Origin: CAJMNU01 sp905214855
GTDB lineage: Bacteria; Bacillota; Clostridia; Lachnospirales; Lachnospiraceae
Assembly (NCBI GenBank): GCA_937890595.1
Contig: CALADM010000036.1
Location: 34,386-98,385 of the forward strand
Reading direction: 5' to 3'
DNA length: 64,000 nt
Shown here: one piece after another, positions 33,789 through 42,338 of the stretch
Numbering within the stretch: the stretch's first letter is position 1
How the letters are laid out: every line of letters begins with the position of its first letter
Position numbers and translations under genes: made by a program
The notes under the pieces: model-generated
Told to the model about the DNA's origin: nothing
Seen by the model: only the letters and a program-made list of their open reading frames with translations
Database searches by the model: none

Positions 33789-34028
33789 CTATATATATTT
33801 ATACATTTCTGCAGCTTCTTCTTTTTTTACTGTTTCCTGTACTGTCAGCACTTCTACCTTGACCGCTTTTGTACCAAACTGTATCTCAATCGTATCTCCA
33901 CACTTCACATCCAAGGATGCCTTTGCCGTTTTTCCATTGACGGATACACGACCAGCATCACATGCCTCATTGGCCACAGTTCTGCGCTTGATCAGACGGG
34001 ACACTTTTAAAAATTTATCAAGTCTCAT
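33789..34028 (-). CDS. rqcP: S4-domain RNA-binding protein, RqcP (YabO) type
   Basis: A 79-residue protein made of a single S4 domain: MRLDKFLKVSRLIKRRTVANEACDAG, then VSVNGKTAKASLDVKCGDTIEI. In Bacillus YabO (RqcP) stabilises the RqcH-tRNA complex on stalled 50S subunits in ribosome quality control; it resembles Hsp15. The gene starts 4 bases after the HU stop, so both come from one transcript. A 120-base gap with the hairpin described above separates it from yabP. Confidence 0.88.
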   Translation of the reverse strand: MRLDKFLKVSRLIKRRTVANEACDAGRVSVNGKTAKASLDVKCGDTIEIQFGTKAVKVEVLTVQETVKKEEAAEMYKYI

Positions 34029-34031
34029 GAC

Positions 34032-34307
34032 TTATGCATTCACCATATCCTTCAGAGCTTTTCCAGCTTTAAACTTAGGAGTTTTGGAAGCTGCGATCGG
34101 CATCTTCTCACCTGTCTTAGGATTGCGGCCTTCTCTTGCTGCTCTCTCAGATACTTCAAAAGTACCAAATCCTACTAACTGGATCTTCTCTCCTTTTACT
34201 AATTCTGCTGCTACTACATCAGTGAAAGCCTTCAGAGCTTTCTCTGCATCTTTTTTGGAAATTTCTGCATTCTCAGCGATAGCTGCGATCAATTCTGTTT
34301 TGTTCAT
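34032..34307 (-). CDS. hup: HU-type DNA-binding protein
   Basis: A 91-residue HU/IHF-family nucleoid protein with the standard pattern: MNKTELIAAIAENAEISKKDAEKAL, then KIQLVGFGTFEVSERAAREGRNPKTG, which is the DNA-bending arm, ending FKAGKALKDMVNA. It packages DNA as a homodimer. GGAGGAAAAG precedes the ATG. A small dyad (ACCGG...CCGGT) at about 34334-34351 lies in its leader. Place and neighbours match Bacillus hbs-like genes next to yabO. Confidence 0.95.
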   Translation of the reverse strand: MNKTELIAAIAENAEISKKDAEKALKAFTDVVAAELVKGEKIQLVGFGTFEVSERAAREGRNPKTGEKMPIAASKTPKFKAGKALKDMVNA

Positions 34308-34397
34308 GAATCTTTTCCTCCTAGATTAGTCTCACCGGAAAAATACCGGTTCGTTAGTTCCTATACTCTACATTTATATACATTTCTTCTACGTTTG

Positions 34398-34784
34398 TCA
34401 AGGATTTTGCTCTTTTTCTTTTCGCTTGATTTCCTGCCATAATTGATAACTTTGTTCGGGTGTGACTGCTTTCGCATCGCCAAATACATGCGGATGACGG
34501 CGGATCATTTTTCTGCACACTCCATCCACAACATCTGCTATCGTAAATGCCCCCTCTTCTTCTGAAATACGTGCCTGCAAGACCAGATTTAAAAGTACAT
34601 CGCCCAATTCTTCACATAAATTCTTCATATCCTGATTGTCAATTGCATCCAAAACTTCCCCACATTCTTCCATCAGACAGGGCTTTAAACTCTCATGTGT
34701 CTGCTCTTTGTCCCATGGGCATCCATGTTCTGAACGCAGCTCTTCTGTAATGTGTATTAAATCATTAAAATCATACAAAACCAC
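34398..34784 (-). CDS. MazG-family nucleotide pyrophosphohydrolase
   Basis: A 128-residue MazG domain with the metal site EECGEVLDAID and EELGDVLLNLVLQA, plus CPWDKEQTHESLKPCLMEE. MazG enzymes split nucleoside triphosphates, cleaning the pool of abnormal nucleotides. Bacillus YabN is twice this size because it carries an N-terminal methylase-like domain; that part is missing here. The start is GTG at 34784 with AGAGAGGAG before it. It is the first gene of the leftward cluster. Confidence 0.88.
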   Translation of the reverse strand: MVLYDFNDLIHITEELRSEHGCPWDKEQTHESLKPCLMEECGEVLDAIDNQDMKNLCEELGDVLLNLVLQARISEEEGAFTIADVVDGVCRKMIRRHPHVFGDAKAVTPEQSYQLWQEIKRKEKEQNP

Positions 34785-35064
34785 AGCACTCCTCTCTTAC
34801 ATTGCTCTTATCTTACTATTCTCATCTTACTACTTTTTTCAGTCTCATACAACAAAAAAGCTACTTTGAATAGTGATTTCGAACATACATTCCGAACATA
34901 TGTATTTTTCTCTTGCAGCTCACATGGAAATATGCTATGCTTTATTTAAAATATGATATGTTAATTATCCAACATGTCATAAATCCCCCTGTTTTAGCTG
35001 TAGGGAGTGTCAACACACAATTAAAACTATCCATACAAAAGATAAAAGGGAGTGTACGAATCCA

Positions 35065-36195
35065 ATGGAAAAACAACACCCAGTTACCTTATTACCAAAG
35101 AAAATACAATATCATCTATTCCATTCATCCCACTTGCTGATATTGCTCCTTATCTGCACTCTGATCTCTGGATGTGCTTCTTCCACAACGGGACAGAAAG
35201 ACAACATTTTTTCACAGAACCAAGAATCCCTTGTTTCTTCTGACAGCACATTTGAAGTACATTTTATTGATGTGGGACAGGCAGATTCTACTTTGCTTAT
35301 ATGTGATGGAGAAAGTATGCTGATCGATGGCGGAAATGCAGCCGATTCCAACTGGATCTATACCTACCTGAAACGCAATGGTATTGACCAGTTAGACTAC
35401 ATTGTATGTACGCATCCCCATGAAGACCATGTAGGCGGTCTGCCGGGTGCTTTAAGCTACGCCTCAGCCAAACAGGCGTATTCTTCTGTGTTACAGGCAG
35501 ACAACAAGCCTTTCCGAAAGTTTATAGAATATCTTTCCCTGCAGGGCTGTCCTCTGAATACCTTGGTCCCTGGCGATTCCTTCTCTCTGGGAAGTGCCAC
35601 AGTCGATGTGTTTGCCCCTGCCAGAAACTATAAAGAAGTCAATAATCTGTCTCTTGTCATGAAAGTCACATATGGTGATACATCTTTTCTTTTTACAGGT
35701 GATGCCGAGACAGAATCGGAAAAAGATATGATAGCTGATGGGTGGGATCTGGACTCTACTGTTCTTAAAGTTGGACACCATGGTGGTGATACCTCCAGCT
35801 CCAAAGAATTTCTGGAAGCAGTAAGCCCTGATTATGCCATTCTCTCTGTAGGAAAAGATAACTCCTATGGTCACCCATCACCAGATGTAGTGACACGTCT
35901 AAAAGAAGCTGGTTCAGCTATTTATCGGACAGATGATGTGGGTACTATCATATGTTCCAGTGACGGAACTTCTCTCTCCTTTACAACCGAGAAAAATCCG
36001 GATTATCCTATTGAGCCTATGCCAGAAACTTCTGCTGTAGTCCCAGAGGAATCGTACATTTGCAATCCAAAATCTAAAGTTTTCCATCGCCCTTCCTGCG
36101 GCAATCTTCCGGAAAAAAAGAACCAGATCACACTTTTCTCAAGAGAGGAAGCATTACAGGAAGGCTACACGCCATGTAAGACATGCAAACCTTAA
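35065..36195 (+). CDS. Metallo-beta-lactamase-fold lipoprotein (ComEC-like domain) with Ada-like metal-binding tail
   Basis: A 376-residue exported protein. Near the start is a hydrophobic stretch with lipobox LISGC (about residue 37). Residues 60-300 form a ComEC/Rec2-like metallo-beta-lactamase domain: VHFIDVGQADSTLLICDGESMLIDGG, CTHPHEDHVGG (metal site), FLFTGDAETESEKD, LKVGHHGGDTSSS and GHPSPDVV. The C-terminal 45 residues (SKVFHRPSCGNLPEKK...GYTPCKTCKP) hold one His and three Cys, like the metal-binding Ada-type module. It may be an extracellular nuclease, but substrate is not known. It faces spoVT convergently, with a long hairpin between. Confidence 0.82.
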   Translation: MEKQHPVTLLPKKIQYHLFHSSHLLILLLICTLISGCASSTTGQKDNIFSQNQESLVSSDSTFEVHFIDVGQADSTLLICDGESMLIDGGNAADSNWIYTYLKRNGIDQLDYIVCTHPHEDHVGGLPGALSYASAKQAYSSVLQADNKPFRKFIEYLSLQGCPLNTLVPGDSFSLGSATVDVFAPARNYKEVNNLSLVMKVTYGDTSFLFTGDAETESEKDMIADGWDLDSTVLKVGHHGGDTSSSKEFLEAVSPDYAILSVGKDNSYGHPSPDVVTRLKEAGSAIYRTDDVGTIICSSDGTSLSFTTEKNPDYPIEPMPETSAVVPEESYICNPKSKVFHRPSCGNLPEKKNQITLFSREEALQEGYTPCKTCKP

Positions 36196-36216
36196 ATCTT
36201 CCTGTGGTCGCACCTT

Positions 36217-36300
36217 GCAGGACACAGCACTTTGTGAAAATCTTACTCTTACCATTTTTCTAAGATTAAGATCGATCACAAAGCGCCTGTCAGGTTCTGC
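36217..36300. repeat. Long imperfect hairpin between convergent genes
   Basis: GCAGGACACAGCACTTTGTGA (36217-36237) pairs with the complementary stretch TCACAAAGCGCCTGTCAGG...CTGC (36276-36300) with a few bulges. Inside, AATCTTA (36239-36245) pairs with TAAGATT (36261-36267). It may end both transcripts, although T tracts are poor. Confidence 0.6.
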
Positions 36301-36318
36301 CTGTGATCTGTCTCTGAT

Positions 36319-36867
36319 CTAACTTTCCATCTGCCTTCCCAGAAAACTAGCAGCTGTTGTGACAAGTTTTGTCTCTGTATCCCCAAATCTCACTCTTGGT
36401 TCTCTGCTTAAAACTGCTACCGCCCCAATCGCATCCCCTTCACAGATAATAGGTGCAATGGCTTGTGCACTGATTCCTTCTGTCTCCTCTTCCACCAGAG
36501 AAATAAAGTTTTTTTCATCTTTACCAGCTAACATCACAGTACGCCCAAAGATCAACTGCTCCAGCTGCTGACTGATCGGTTTTTGCAGCAGATCTTTTTT
36601 AGGTCCTCCCGCCACGGCAACTACCTGATCTCTGTCCGTGATACACACCATAAGTCCGGTCGTCTGAGCCATCGCATCTGCATACTGCCCTGCAAAAGCT
36701 GTCAATTCCATCATGGGAGAATATTTCTTTAATATGATCTCTCCTTCCCTGTCTGTGAAGATTTCTAATGGAGTTCCCTCTCTCAGTCTTAATGTCCTTC
36801 TGATTTCTTTTGGGATCACTACACGTCCCAAGTCATCTATTCTTCTTACAATTCCTGTTGCTTTCAT
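36319..36867 (-). CDS. spoVT: Stage V sporulation protein T
   Basis: A 182-residue protein. Residues 1-50 are an AbrB-type swapped-hairpin DNA-binding domain (MKATGIVRRIDDLGRVVIPK, RTLRLREGTPLEIFTDREGEI); the rest is a GAF domain (LMVCITDRDQVVAVAGGPKKD). SpoVT regulates sigma-G genes in the forespore. The length equals the Bacillus protein. A sigma-G-like promoter lies upstream at 36923-36951, as in Bacillus, and GGAGG precedes the ATG. The gene stands alone. Confidence 0.95.
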   Translation of the reverse strand: MKATGIVRRIDDLGRVVIPKEIRRTLRLREGTPLEIFTDREGEIILKKYSPMMELTAFAGQYADAMAQTTGLMVCITDRDQVVAVAGGPKKDLLQKPISQQLEQLIFGRTVMLAGKDEKNFISLVEEETEGISAQAIAPIICEGDAIGAVAVLSREPRVRFGDTETKLVTTAASFLGRQMES

Positions 36868-36922
36868 ATAAAAATACCTCCGTTTTTCAGTCTGACATTT
36901 ATCTTAATATTGTTGATAAATG

Positions 36923-36951
36923 TATTATCTGTAAAATGGAGGAATTTATAC
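36923..36951 (-). promoter_or_regulatory. Sigma-G-like promoter of spoVT
   Basis: On the minus strand GTATA (36951-36947) matches the -35 consensus GHATR, and GATAATA (36929-36923) matches CATWMTA at six of seven positions. The spacer is 17 bases. It lies 56 bases before the start codon. Confidence 0.55.
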
Positions 36952-37120
36952 AATCTTTGGTTTTCCAGACAAAATTATCATCTTTTTTCCTCTAAAAGCA
37001 TTCTAAATCCCTCTTCAAAAAGTCTCATAACAGAGCTAACTTCAATGTAATCTCCACAATACAAAAATAACAGCCACACACTATCATAAGTGTATGACTG
37101 CCATATCAATACTATATTTT

Positions 37121-40100
37121 TTATGATTCCAAAAGCAATTCTTTCATTCTTTCTAAAAGTTTTCTGCACTGTTCTATCATGGCAGAAACAGATTTATTTT
37201 TATTTCTCTGATCTATATAGAGAAAATAAGGTTCTTCTGCCGCCTTAAATCTTAAATCCCCACGGTATTCCGAAAGAAATACTTCAATATTTTCCGTTCG
37301 GATCGGTGCTTTTGCATACATTGTAAGGCGGATTTCCTGTTGACGGATACGTGCCTCTGTCACATAGACCTGATGTGCCTTTGCCTTTAGTGTCGCAATT
37401 GTCAACAGATTGGTGACTGGTTTTGGAAGATCACCAAAACGGTCGATCAGCTCATCCTCCATATCCATCCTCTCTTCTTCACTCTCTACGCCTGCAATCC
37501 GTTTATAAATATCCAACTTTTGATATTCATTTTTAATATAGGATGGGGGAATATAGGCATCCATATCACATTCAACAGTAGTATCAAAATCAAAACACTC
37601 TTCCTCTGTCCCTTTCAAAGCTAAAACAGCTTCATTTAACAGTTTACAATACAGATCATATCCCACTGCTGCCATATGTCCATGCTGTTCCTCTCCCAAC
37701 ACATTTCCAGCGCCACGGATTTCCAGATCTCTCATCGCAATCTTTATTCCAGATCCAAGCTCTGTAAATTCACGGATCGCCTGCAAGCGTTTTTCTGCCT
37801 CCTCACGCAGCATCTTATCCCTTTTATACATTAAAAATGCATAGGATGTACGGCTTGAACGTCCAACACGTCCTCTTAACTGATACAACTGAGATAAACC
37901 AAGCTGATCGGCATCATGAATGATCATCGTGTTGGCATTGGGGATATCAAGCCCTGTCTCAATGATTGTTGTGGAAACAAGGACATCAATCTCTCCATTG
38001 ATAAAATCCAGCATGATCCGTTCTAATTGATGCTCCTGCATCTGACCATGTGCAAAAACCACATTTGCTTCAGGCACAAGCCCTGCAACATGAAGCGCCA
38101 CCTCGTCGATATTGTTTACTCGGTTATAGACATAATATACCTGCCCTTTTCTTGCCAGTTCCCGATTGATCGCCTCACGGATCATCTCATCATTATATTC
38201 CATCACATATGTCTGGATAGGGACACGATCCACAGGAGGTTCTTCCAGAACACTCATATCCCGAATGCCTACCAGACTCATATGAAGAGTACGTGGAATT
38301 GGTGTTGCTGTTAAAGTCAGAACATCTACATTTTTCCTGAACTGTTTGATCTTTTCTTTATGTGTTACACCAAAACGCTGCTCTTCATCTATAATAAGCA
38401 GCCCAAGATCTTTAAATTCTACATCTTTTGATAATACACGATGCGTTCCAATGATAATATCAACCTGTCCCTTACGCAGTCCTTCCAGCGCACGCTTGAT
38501 CTGGACGGGTGTCCTAAAACGGCATAAAAGCTCGATCCGAACAGGAAAATCCTTCATTCTCTGTAAAAAGGTATTATAATGCTGCTGTGCTAAAATCGTG
38601 GTCGGAACTAGATATACTACCTGTTTGCTCTCCTGAACTGCCTTAAATGCTGCCCTTAAAGCGATCTCCGTCTTTCCATATCCCACATCTCCACAGATCA
38701 GACGGTCCATGATCTTATGGCTTTCCATATCTGCCTTCGTCGCATCGATCGCTTCCATCTGATCATCTGTCTCTTCATAGGGAAACAATTCCTCAAATTC
38801 TTTTTGCCAGACAGTATCTTCTCCAAACTGATATCCCTGTTCATTCTGCCTTTGGGCATACAGCTCAACCAGATCCTTAGCGATCTCACCAACTGCCTTT
38901 TTTACTTTTGTCTTAGTTTTCGTCCATTCACTTCCGCCTAACTTATTCAGCTTTGGTTTTTTTGCCTCAGCGCCTGCATATTTCTGGATCAGATCCAATC
39001 TGGTCGCAGGAAGATATAAATTTCCTCCATCTCCATATTCAATCTTAATATAATCCTTGACAACCTTTTCCCGTTCAATCTTCTCAATCCCTCGGTAAAT
39101 CCCCAAACCATGTGTCTCGTGTACCACATAATCCCCAACGGAAAGATCCGTAAAGCTCTGGATTTTCTTGCCCTGATAGGTTGTCTTTTTGCGTTTTTTC
39201 TTTTTTTCACTGCCAAACATGTCTCCTTCTGTAATGACCACAAATTTCAGCATCGGATACTCAAATCCCCGATGCAAATTTCCATGTGTCACCAGAATCT
39301 CTCCCGGCTTTACTGGAGAAGACACATCTGAAGTGCAATATGCCCTAAGGTCATACTGATCTCTCAGATCACCTGCCAGACGGCTTGCCCTTGTTGAGGA
39401 AGCAGAGAGCAGTACTACACGGAATTTCTCTTTTTTCCATCGTTTCAGATCAGCGATCAGAAGTTCAAATCCATGCTGATAGGAGTTCATATTTCTAACA
39501 GTAATACTGAAATTTCTATTTACAGTAAATCCCTGCAATTTCTGCTCTAGTCCTGTCAGATATACACTGCTGCCTTCCTGAAGCGCCGCCAGGATCTGTT
39601 TTGTCGAATAAAGGATCTTCACCTGCCCTGGCAAAACATATCCCTTTTCCAAGCGGTGTGCCATACTCTCACGAAATTCCAGCTCCACTGCCTCTGCACG
39701 TTCCCTTATCCTCTGTGGCTCATCCAGATAGATCACACTGTCCTTTTCTTTAAAATAATCTAAAAAGGACACTGTTCTGGCACAAAAATAAGAAAGATAA
39801 CTGTCCAGCTTACCAGTCAAAATCCCATCTCTAAGTTCCTGTACCACTTCATTTACGGTCTGTTTCACCCGATGCGCTTCTTCCGCTTTTAAGGCATCCC
39901 GAAAGGCTTTCTCCTGTTTTTTGGCTTCCTCTTCTAATCTCCTGATCCCATTTTCCACTTCATCTTCAGTCAAGATCAGTTCACTTGCCGGATAAATGGA
40001 CAATGTCTCTAAACGTTCTACCGATCTCTGGCTTTCTGGATCAAATGTACGGATAGAATCCACTTCATCATCCCAGAGTTCAACTCGAATCGGCATTTCT

Positions 40101-40660
40101 TCTGTCAGGGGAAAAATATCCAAAATACCTCCCCGGATAGAAAATTGTCCCATCCCAGTTACCTGTCCTGTGCGCTCATACCCCATATAGATAAGATCCT
40201 GTTTCCATTTTTCTATATCGAGTGTCTGCCCTTCTTCCAGCGTCAGGATATGTCTGGAAAGTTCAGACAAAGGAAGCAGATGATCCATCAATCCATCCAG
40301 AGTTGTGACAACAGTTCCGTGCGTATCTTCTAAAATGTGCCGAAACACTTCCATTCTTTGCCTTGTCAGCAAGTTGCCATGAATATCTGCACTAAAAAAA
40401 AGCAGATCTCTTGCCGGATATAAATACACGGCATCATCAAAATACCGAAAATCTTCATAAATTTCCCTTGCTTTAGAATCGTCATATGTGATGACCAGTC
40501 TCCAGTCCCTCCCTGATGCCAGTTCATGCATCAGGTGTACTTTCTGAGAATCCAAAGAACCGCTGACATGAATAGGACCCTGATCTTTCTTCAGACATTC
40601 CACCATCTCCTCATACTCAGCCAATTCCGTCAAAGGATTTGTAAACACAGGATGATTCAT
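37121..40660 (-). CDS. mfd: Transcription-repair coupling factor
   Basis: An 1179-residue protein that removes RNA polymerase stalled at lesions and recruits UvrA. The parts come in the normal order. The UvrB-like region (1-350) has a degenerate ATP site. The CarD-like polymerase-binding domain spans about 500-570 (LSVGDYVVHETHGLGIYRGI). The translocase has CGDVGYGKTEIALRAAF, IIDEEQRF, LTATPIPRTL and VSTTIIETGLDIPNANTMI. The C-terminal autoinhibitory domain follows (about 1020-1179). It is full length. It sits 95 bases downstream of pth, the same order as in many Firmicutes. Confidence 0.96.
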   Translation of the reverse strand: MNHPVFTNPLTELAEYEEMVECLKKDQGPIHVSGSLDSQKVHLMHELASGRDWRLVITYDDSKAREIYEDFRYFDDAVYLYPARDLLFFSADIHGNLLTRQRMEVFRHILEDTHGTVVTTLDGLMDHLLPLSELSRHILTLEEGQTLDIEKWKQDLIYMGYERTGQVTGMGQFSIRGGILDIFPLTEEMPIRVELWDDEVDSIRTFDPESQRSVERLETLSIYPASELILTEDEVENGIRRLEEEAKKQEKAFRDALKAEEAHRVKQTVNEVVQELRDGILTGKLDSYLSYFCARTVSFLDYFKEKDSVIYLDEPQRIRERAEAVELEFRESMAHRLEKGYVLPGQVKILYSTKQILAALQEGSSVYLTGLEQKLQGFTVNRNFSITVRNMNSYQHGFELLIADLKRWKKEKFRVVLLSASSTRASRLAGDLRDQYDLRAYCTSDVSSPVKPGEILVTHGNLHRGFEYPMLKFVVITEGDMFGSEKKKKRKKTTYQGKKIQSFTDLSVGDYVVHETHGLGIYRGIEKIEREKVVKDYIKIEYGDGGNLYLPATRLDLIQKYAGAEAKKPKLNKLGGSEWTKTKTKVKKAVGEIAKDLVELYAQRQNEQGYQFGEDTVWQKEFEELFPYEETDDQMEAIDATKADMESHKIMDRLICGDVGYGKTEIALRAAFKAVQESKQVVYLVPTTILAQQHYNTFLQRMKDFPVRIELLCRFRTPVQIKRALEGLRKGQVDIIIGTHRVLSKDVEFKDLGLLIIDEEQRFGVTHKEKIKQFRKNVDVLTLTATPIPRTLHMSLVGIRDMSVLEEPPVDRVPIQTYVMEYNDEMIREAINRELARKGQVYYVYNRVNNIDEVALHVAGLVPEANVVFAHGQMQEHQLERIMLDFINGEIDVLVSTTIIETGLDIPNANTMIIHDADQLGLSQLYQLRGRVGRSSRTSYAFLMYKRDKMLREEAEKRLQAIREFTELGSGIKIAMRDLEIRGAGNVLGEEQHGHMAAVGYDLYCKLLNEAVLALKGTEEECFDFDTTVECDMDAYIPPSYIKNEYQKLDIYKRIAGVESEEERMDMEDELIDRFGDLPKPVTNLLTIATLKAKAHQVYVTEARIRQQEIRLTMYAKAPIRTENIEVFLSEYRGDLRFKAAEEPYFLYIDQRNKNKSVSAMIEQCRKLLERMKELLLES

Positions 40661-40755
40661 CTTCTTCCCCTCCCTCTTTCTGTAATATATCTATCTACAT
40701 TTTACTCTGATTTATCTATACCTTATATATTCTTTATATACTCTTGTTCTATATT

Positions 40756-41334
40756 CTATTCCTTTGTATTTTTATTGACATTAAAACGATTCATAGCTGC
40801 ATCTACTCCGCTCTCTATCATCACAGTGACTGCCAAAGCAGCCTCTTTTGCAGCATCCTGTATCACCTTTTCCTCATCTCTTGAGAAATGTCCCAACACA
40901 TAATCTGCAAGATCCATTTTAGGTGGTTTATTACCAATTCCCACACGCACTCTGGCAAAGTCCTGAGTCCCAAGATGCTGTATAATGCTTTTCATTCCAT
41001 TGTGTCCACCGGCACTGCCCTTTGCACGCACTCTGAGCTGTCCCACATCTAAACTGATATCATCATAGACCACGATCACTTCTGACGGATCTACTTTGTA
41101 AAAATCTACCACTTCCCTCAGGCTTTCCCCGCTATTATTCATAAAGGTCTGTGGCTTTACCAAGATAACCTTTTGCCCGCCTATCATCCCTTTGGCACAA
41201 AATGCCTTAAATTTTCTCTCTGTAAAATCAGCTCCTATCTGATCTGCCAATGCCTCCACAGATAAAAAACCTACATTATGTCTGGTATTTTCATATTGTT
41301 TTGATGGATTTCCTAATCCTGCTATAATATACAT
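40756..41334 (-). CDS. pth: Peptidyl-tRNA hydrolase
   Basis: A 192-residue enzyme that frees tRNA from abandoned peptidyl-tRNA. The catalytic His is in NTRHNVGF (residue 19), Asn10 lies in AGLGNPSKQY, and VVYDDISLDVGQLRVRAKGSAGGHNGMKS holds the catalytic Asp and the substrate loop. Full length with a normal C terminus. It precedes mfd on the same strand, a common pairing in Firmicutes. Confidence 0.95.
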   Translation of the reverse strand: MYIIAGLGNPSKQYENTRHNVGFLSVEALADQIGADFTERKFKAFCAKGMIGGQKVILVKPQTFMNNSGESLREVVDFYKVDPSEVIVVYDDISLDVGQLRVRAKGSAGGHNGMKSIIQHLGTQDFARVRVGIGNKPPKMDLADYVLGHFSRDEEKVIQDAAKEAALAVTVMIESGVDAAMNRFNVNKNTKE

Positions 41335-41358
41335 TTTCTTCCTCTTTCCTTGATATTG

Positions 41359-42195
41359 TCAAAATTTCATTTTTCGAAATTTCAATGGTGAAATTCCTGT
41401 CTCTTTCTTAAAAAAATAGATAAAATTAGAAGCACTGTTAAATCCAGTCTTATATGCCACTTCTTGGATTGGATGATCTGTCTGTAAAAGCAATTCTTTT
41501 GCCTTATCTAAACGAACAGCCAGCAGATACTCATATGGTGAGAATCCAGTTTTTTCCTTAAATTGTTTAGAAAAATAAGATGGACTCATATAGGCTTTTG
41601 CTGCCATCTCTTCCACCAATAGATCCCTGTCATACTGCTCCTGTATCCATTGCTTTGCCGCATCAATCTGTGCACTCATACGGCTTTTCTGTTCACTTTT
41701 ATCCTCATTTCCCTTTGCGATATCACATAGCAGAGAATACAATTCTCTTGATATTTCATATTCGTCCCTGCGCAACACAATATGCTTCAAAATACTTTCC
41801 ATACTATGCTCTATCGGATAACCGCCTCTTACTTTCTGCCCTCTTTGCATTTTTACCTGAGATAGCCAAGCTCTCGCACCATTTCCATCAAAATGCAGCC
41901 AGATCGTATGTGTATTCATTCTGCTAAAATATTCATGGCTCTCATAACAATCTACAAGTAAAAGTTCCCCTGCATGAGCTGTCCACTCATTTCCATCCTG
42001 ACAAAGCGATATACTGCCTTCCAAAACATAAAGTAAAAGAACACTGTCATATTGTTCCCGTTTTACCTGATAACTCTCTGTGCAATAAAACTCCCCGACC
42101 ACAATCGGATAATACAACATTTTCTTTACATTAGGAGATACTGTATAAAAATAAATTGAAGAACCCTTTCTAATCCCATTTCCTAGTGCTTCCAT
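41359..42195 (-). CDS. AraC-family regulator divergent from a GH2 gene
   Basis: A 278-residue regulator with an N-terminal cupin sensing domain (VLEGSISLCQDGNEWTAHAGELLLVDCYESHEYF) and two C-terminal helix-turn-helix units: LLVEEMAAKAYMSPSYFSKQFKEK and IQEVAYKTGFNSASNFIYFFKKE, closing with TGISPLKFRK. I chose ATG 42195 with GGAAG before it; a frame extends upstream to a TTG that overlaps the divergent gene. It probably activates the GH2 gene, whose start lies 143 bases away. It ends 24 bases before pth. Confidence 0.88.
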   Translation of the reverse strand: MEALGNGIRKGSSIYFYTVSPNVKKMLYYPIVVGEFYCTESYQVKREQYDSVLLLYVLEGSISLCQDGNEWTAHAGELLLVDCYESHEYFSRMNTHTIWLHFDGNGARAWLSQVKMQRGQKVRGGYPIEHSMESILKHIVLRRDEYEISRELYSLLCDIAKGNEDKSEQKSRMSAQIDAAKQWIQEQYDRDLLVEEMAAKAYMSPSYFSKQFKEKTGFSPYEYLLAVRLDKAKELLLQTDHPIQEVAYKTGFNSASNFIYFFKKETGISPLKFRKMKF

Positions 42196-42338
42196 GATAC
42201 TTCCAATCGGATTTCTAAATTTTTCCACGTCATATCCAAACAAATCTTCGTAAAAAATATTACAATAAAACCAAGCGAATGTCAAACAAACCTATATACC
42301 AACAACAATATTTTCAATCATCAAGGAGGCAGATTACC

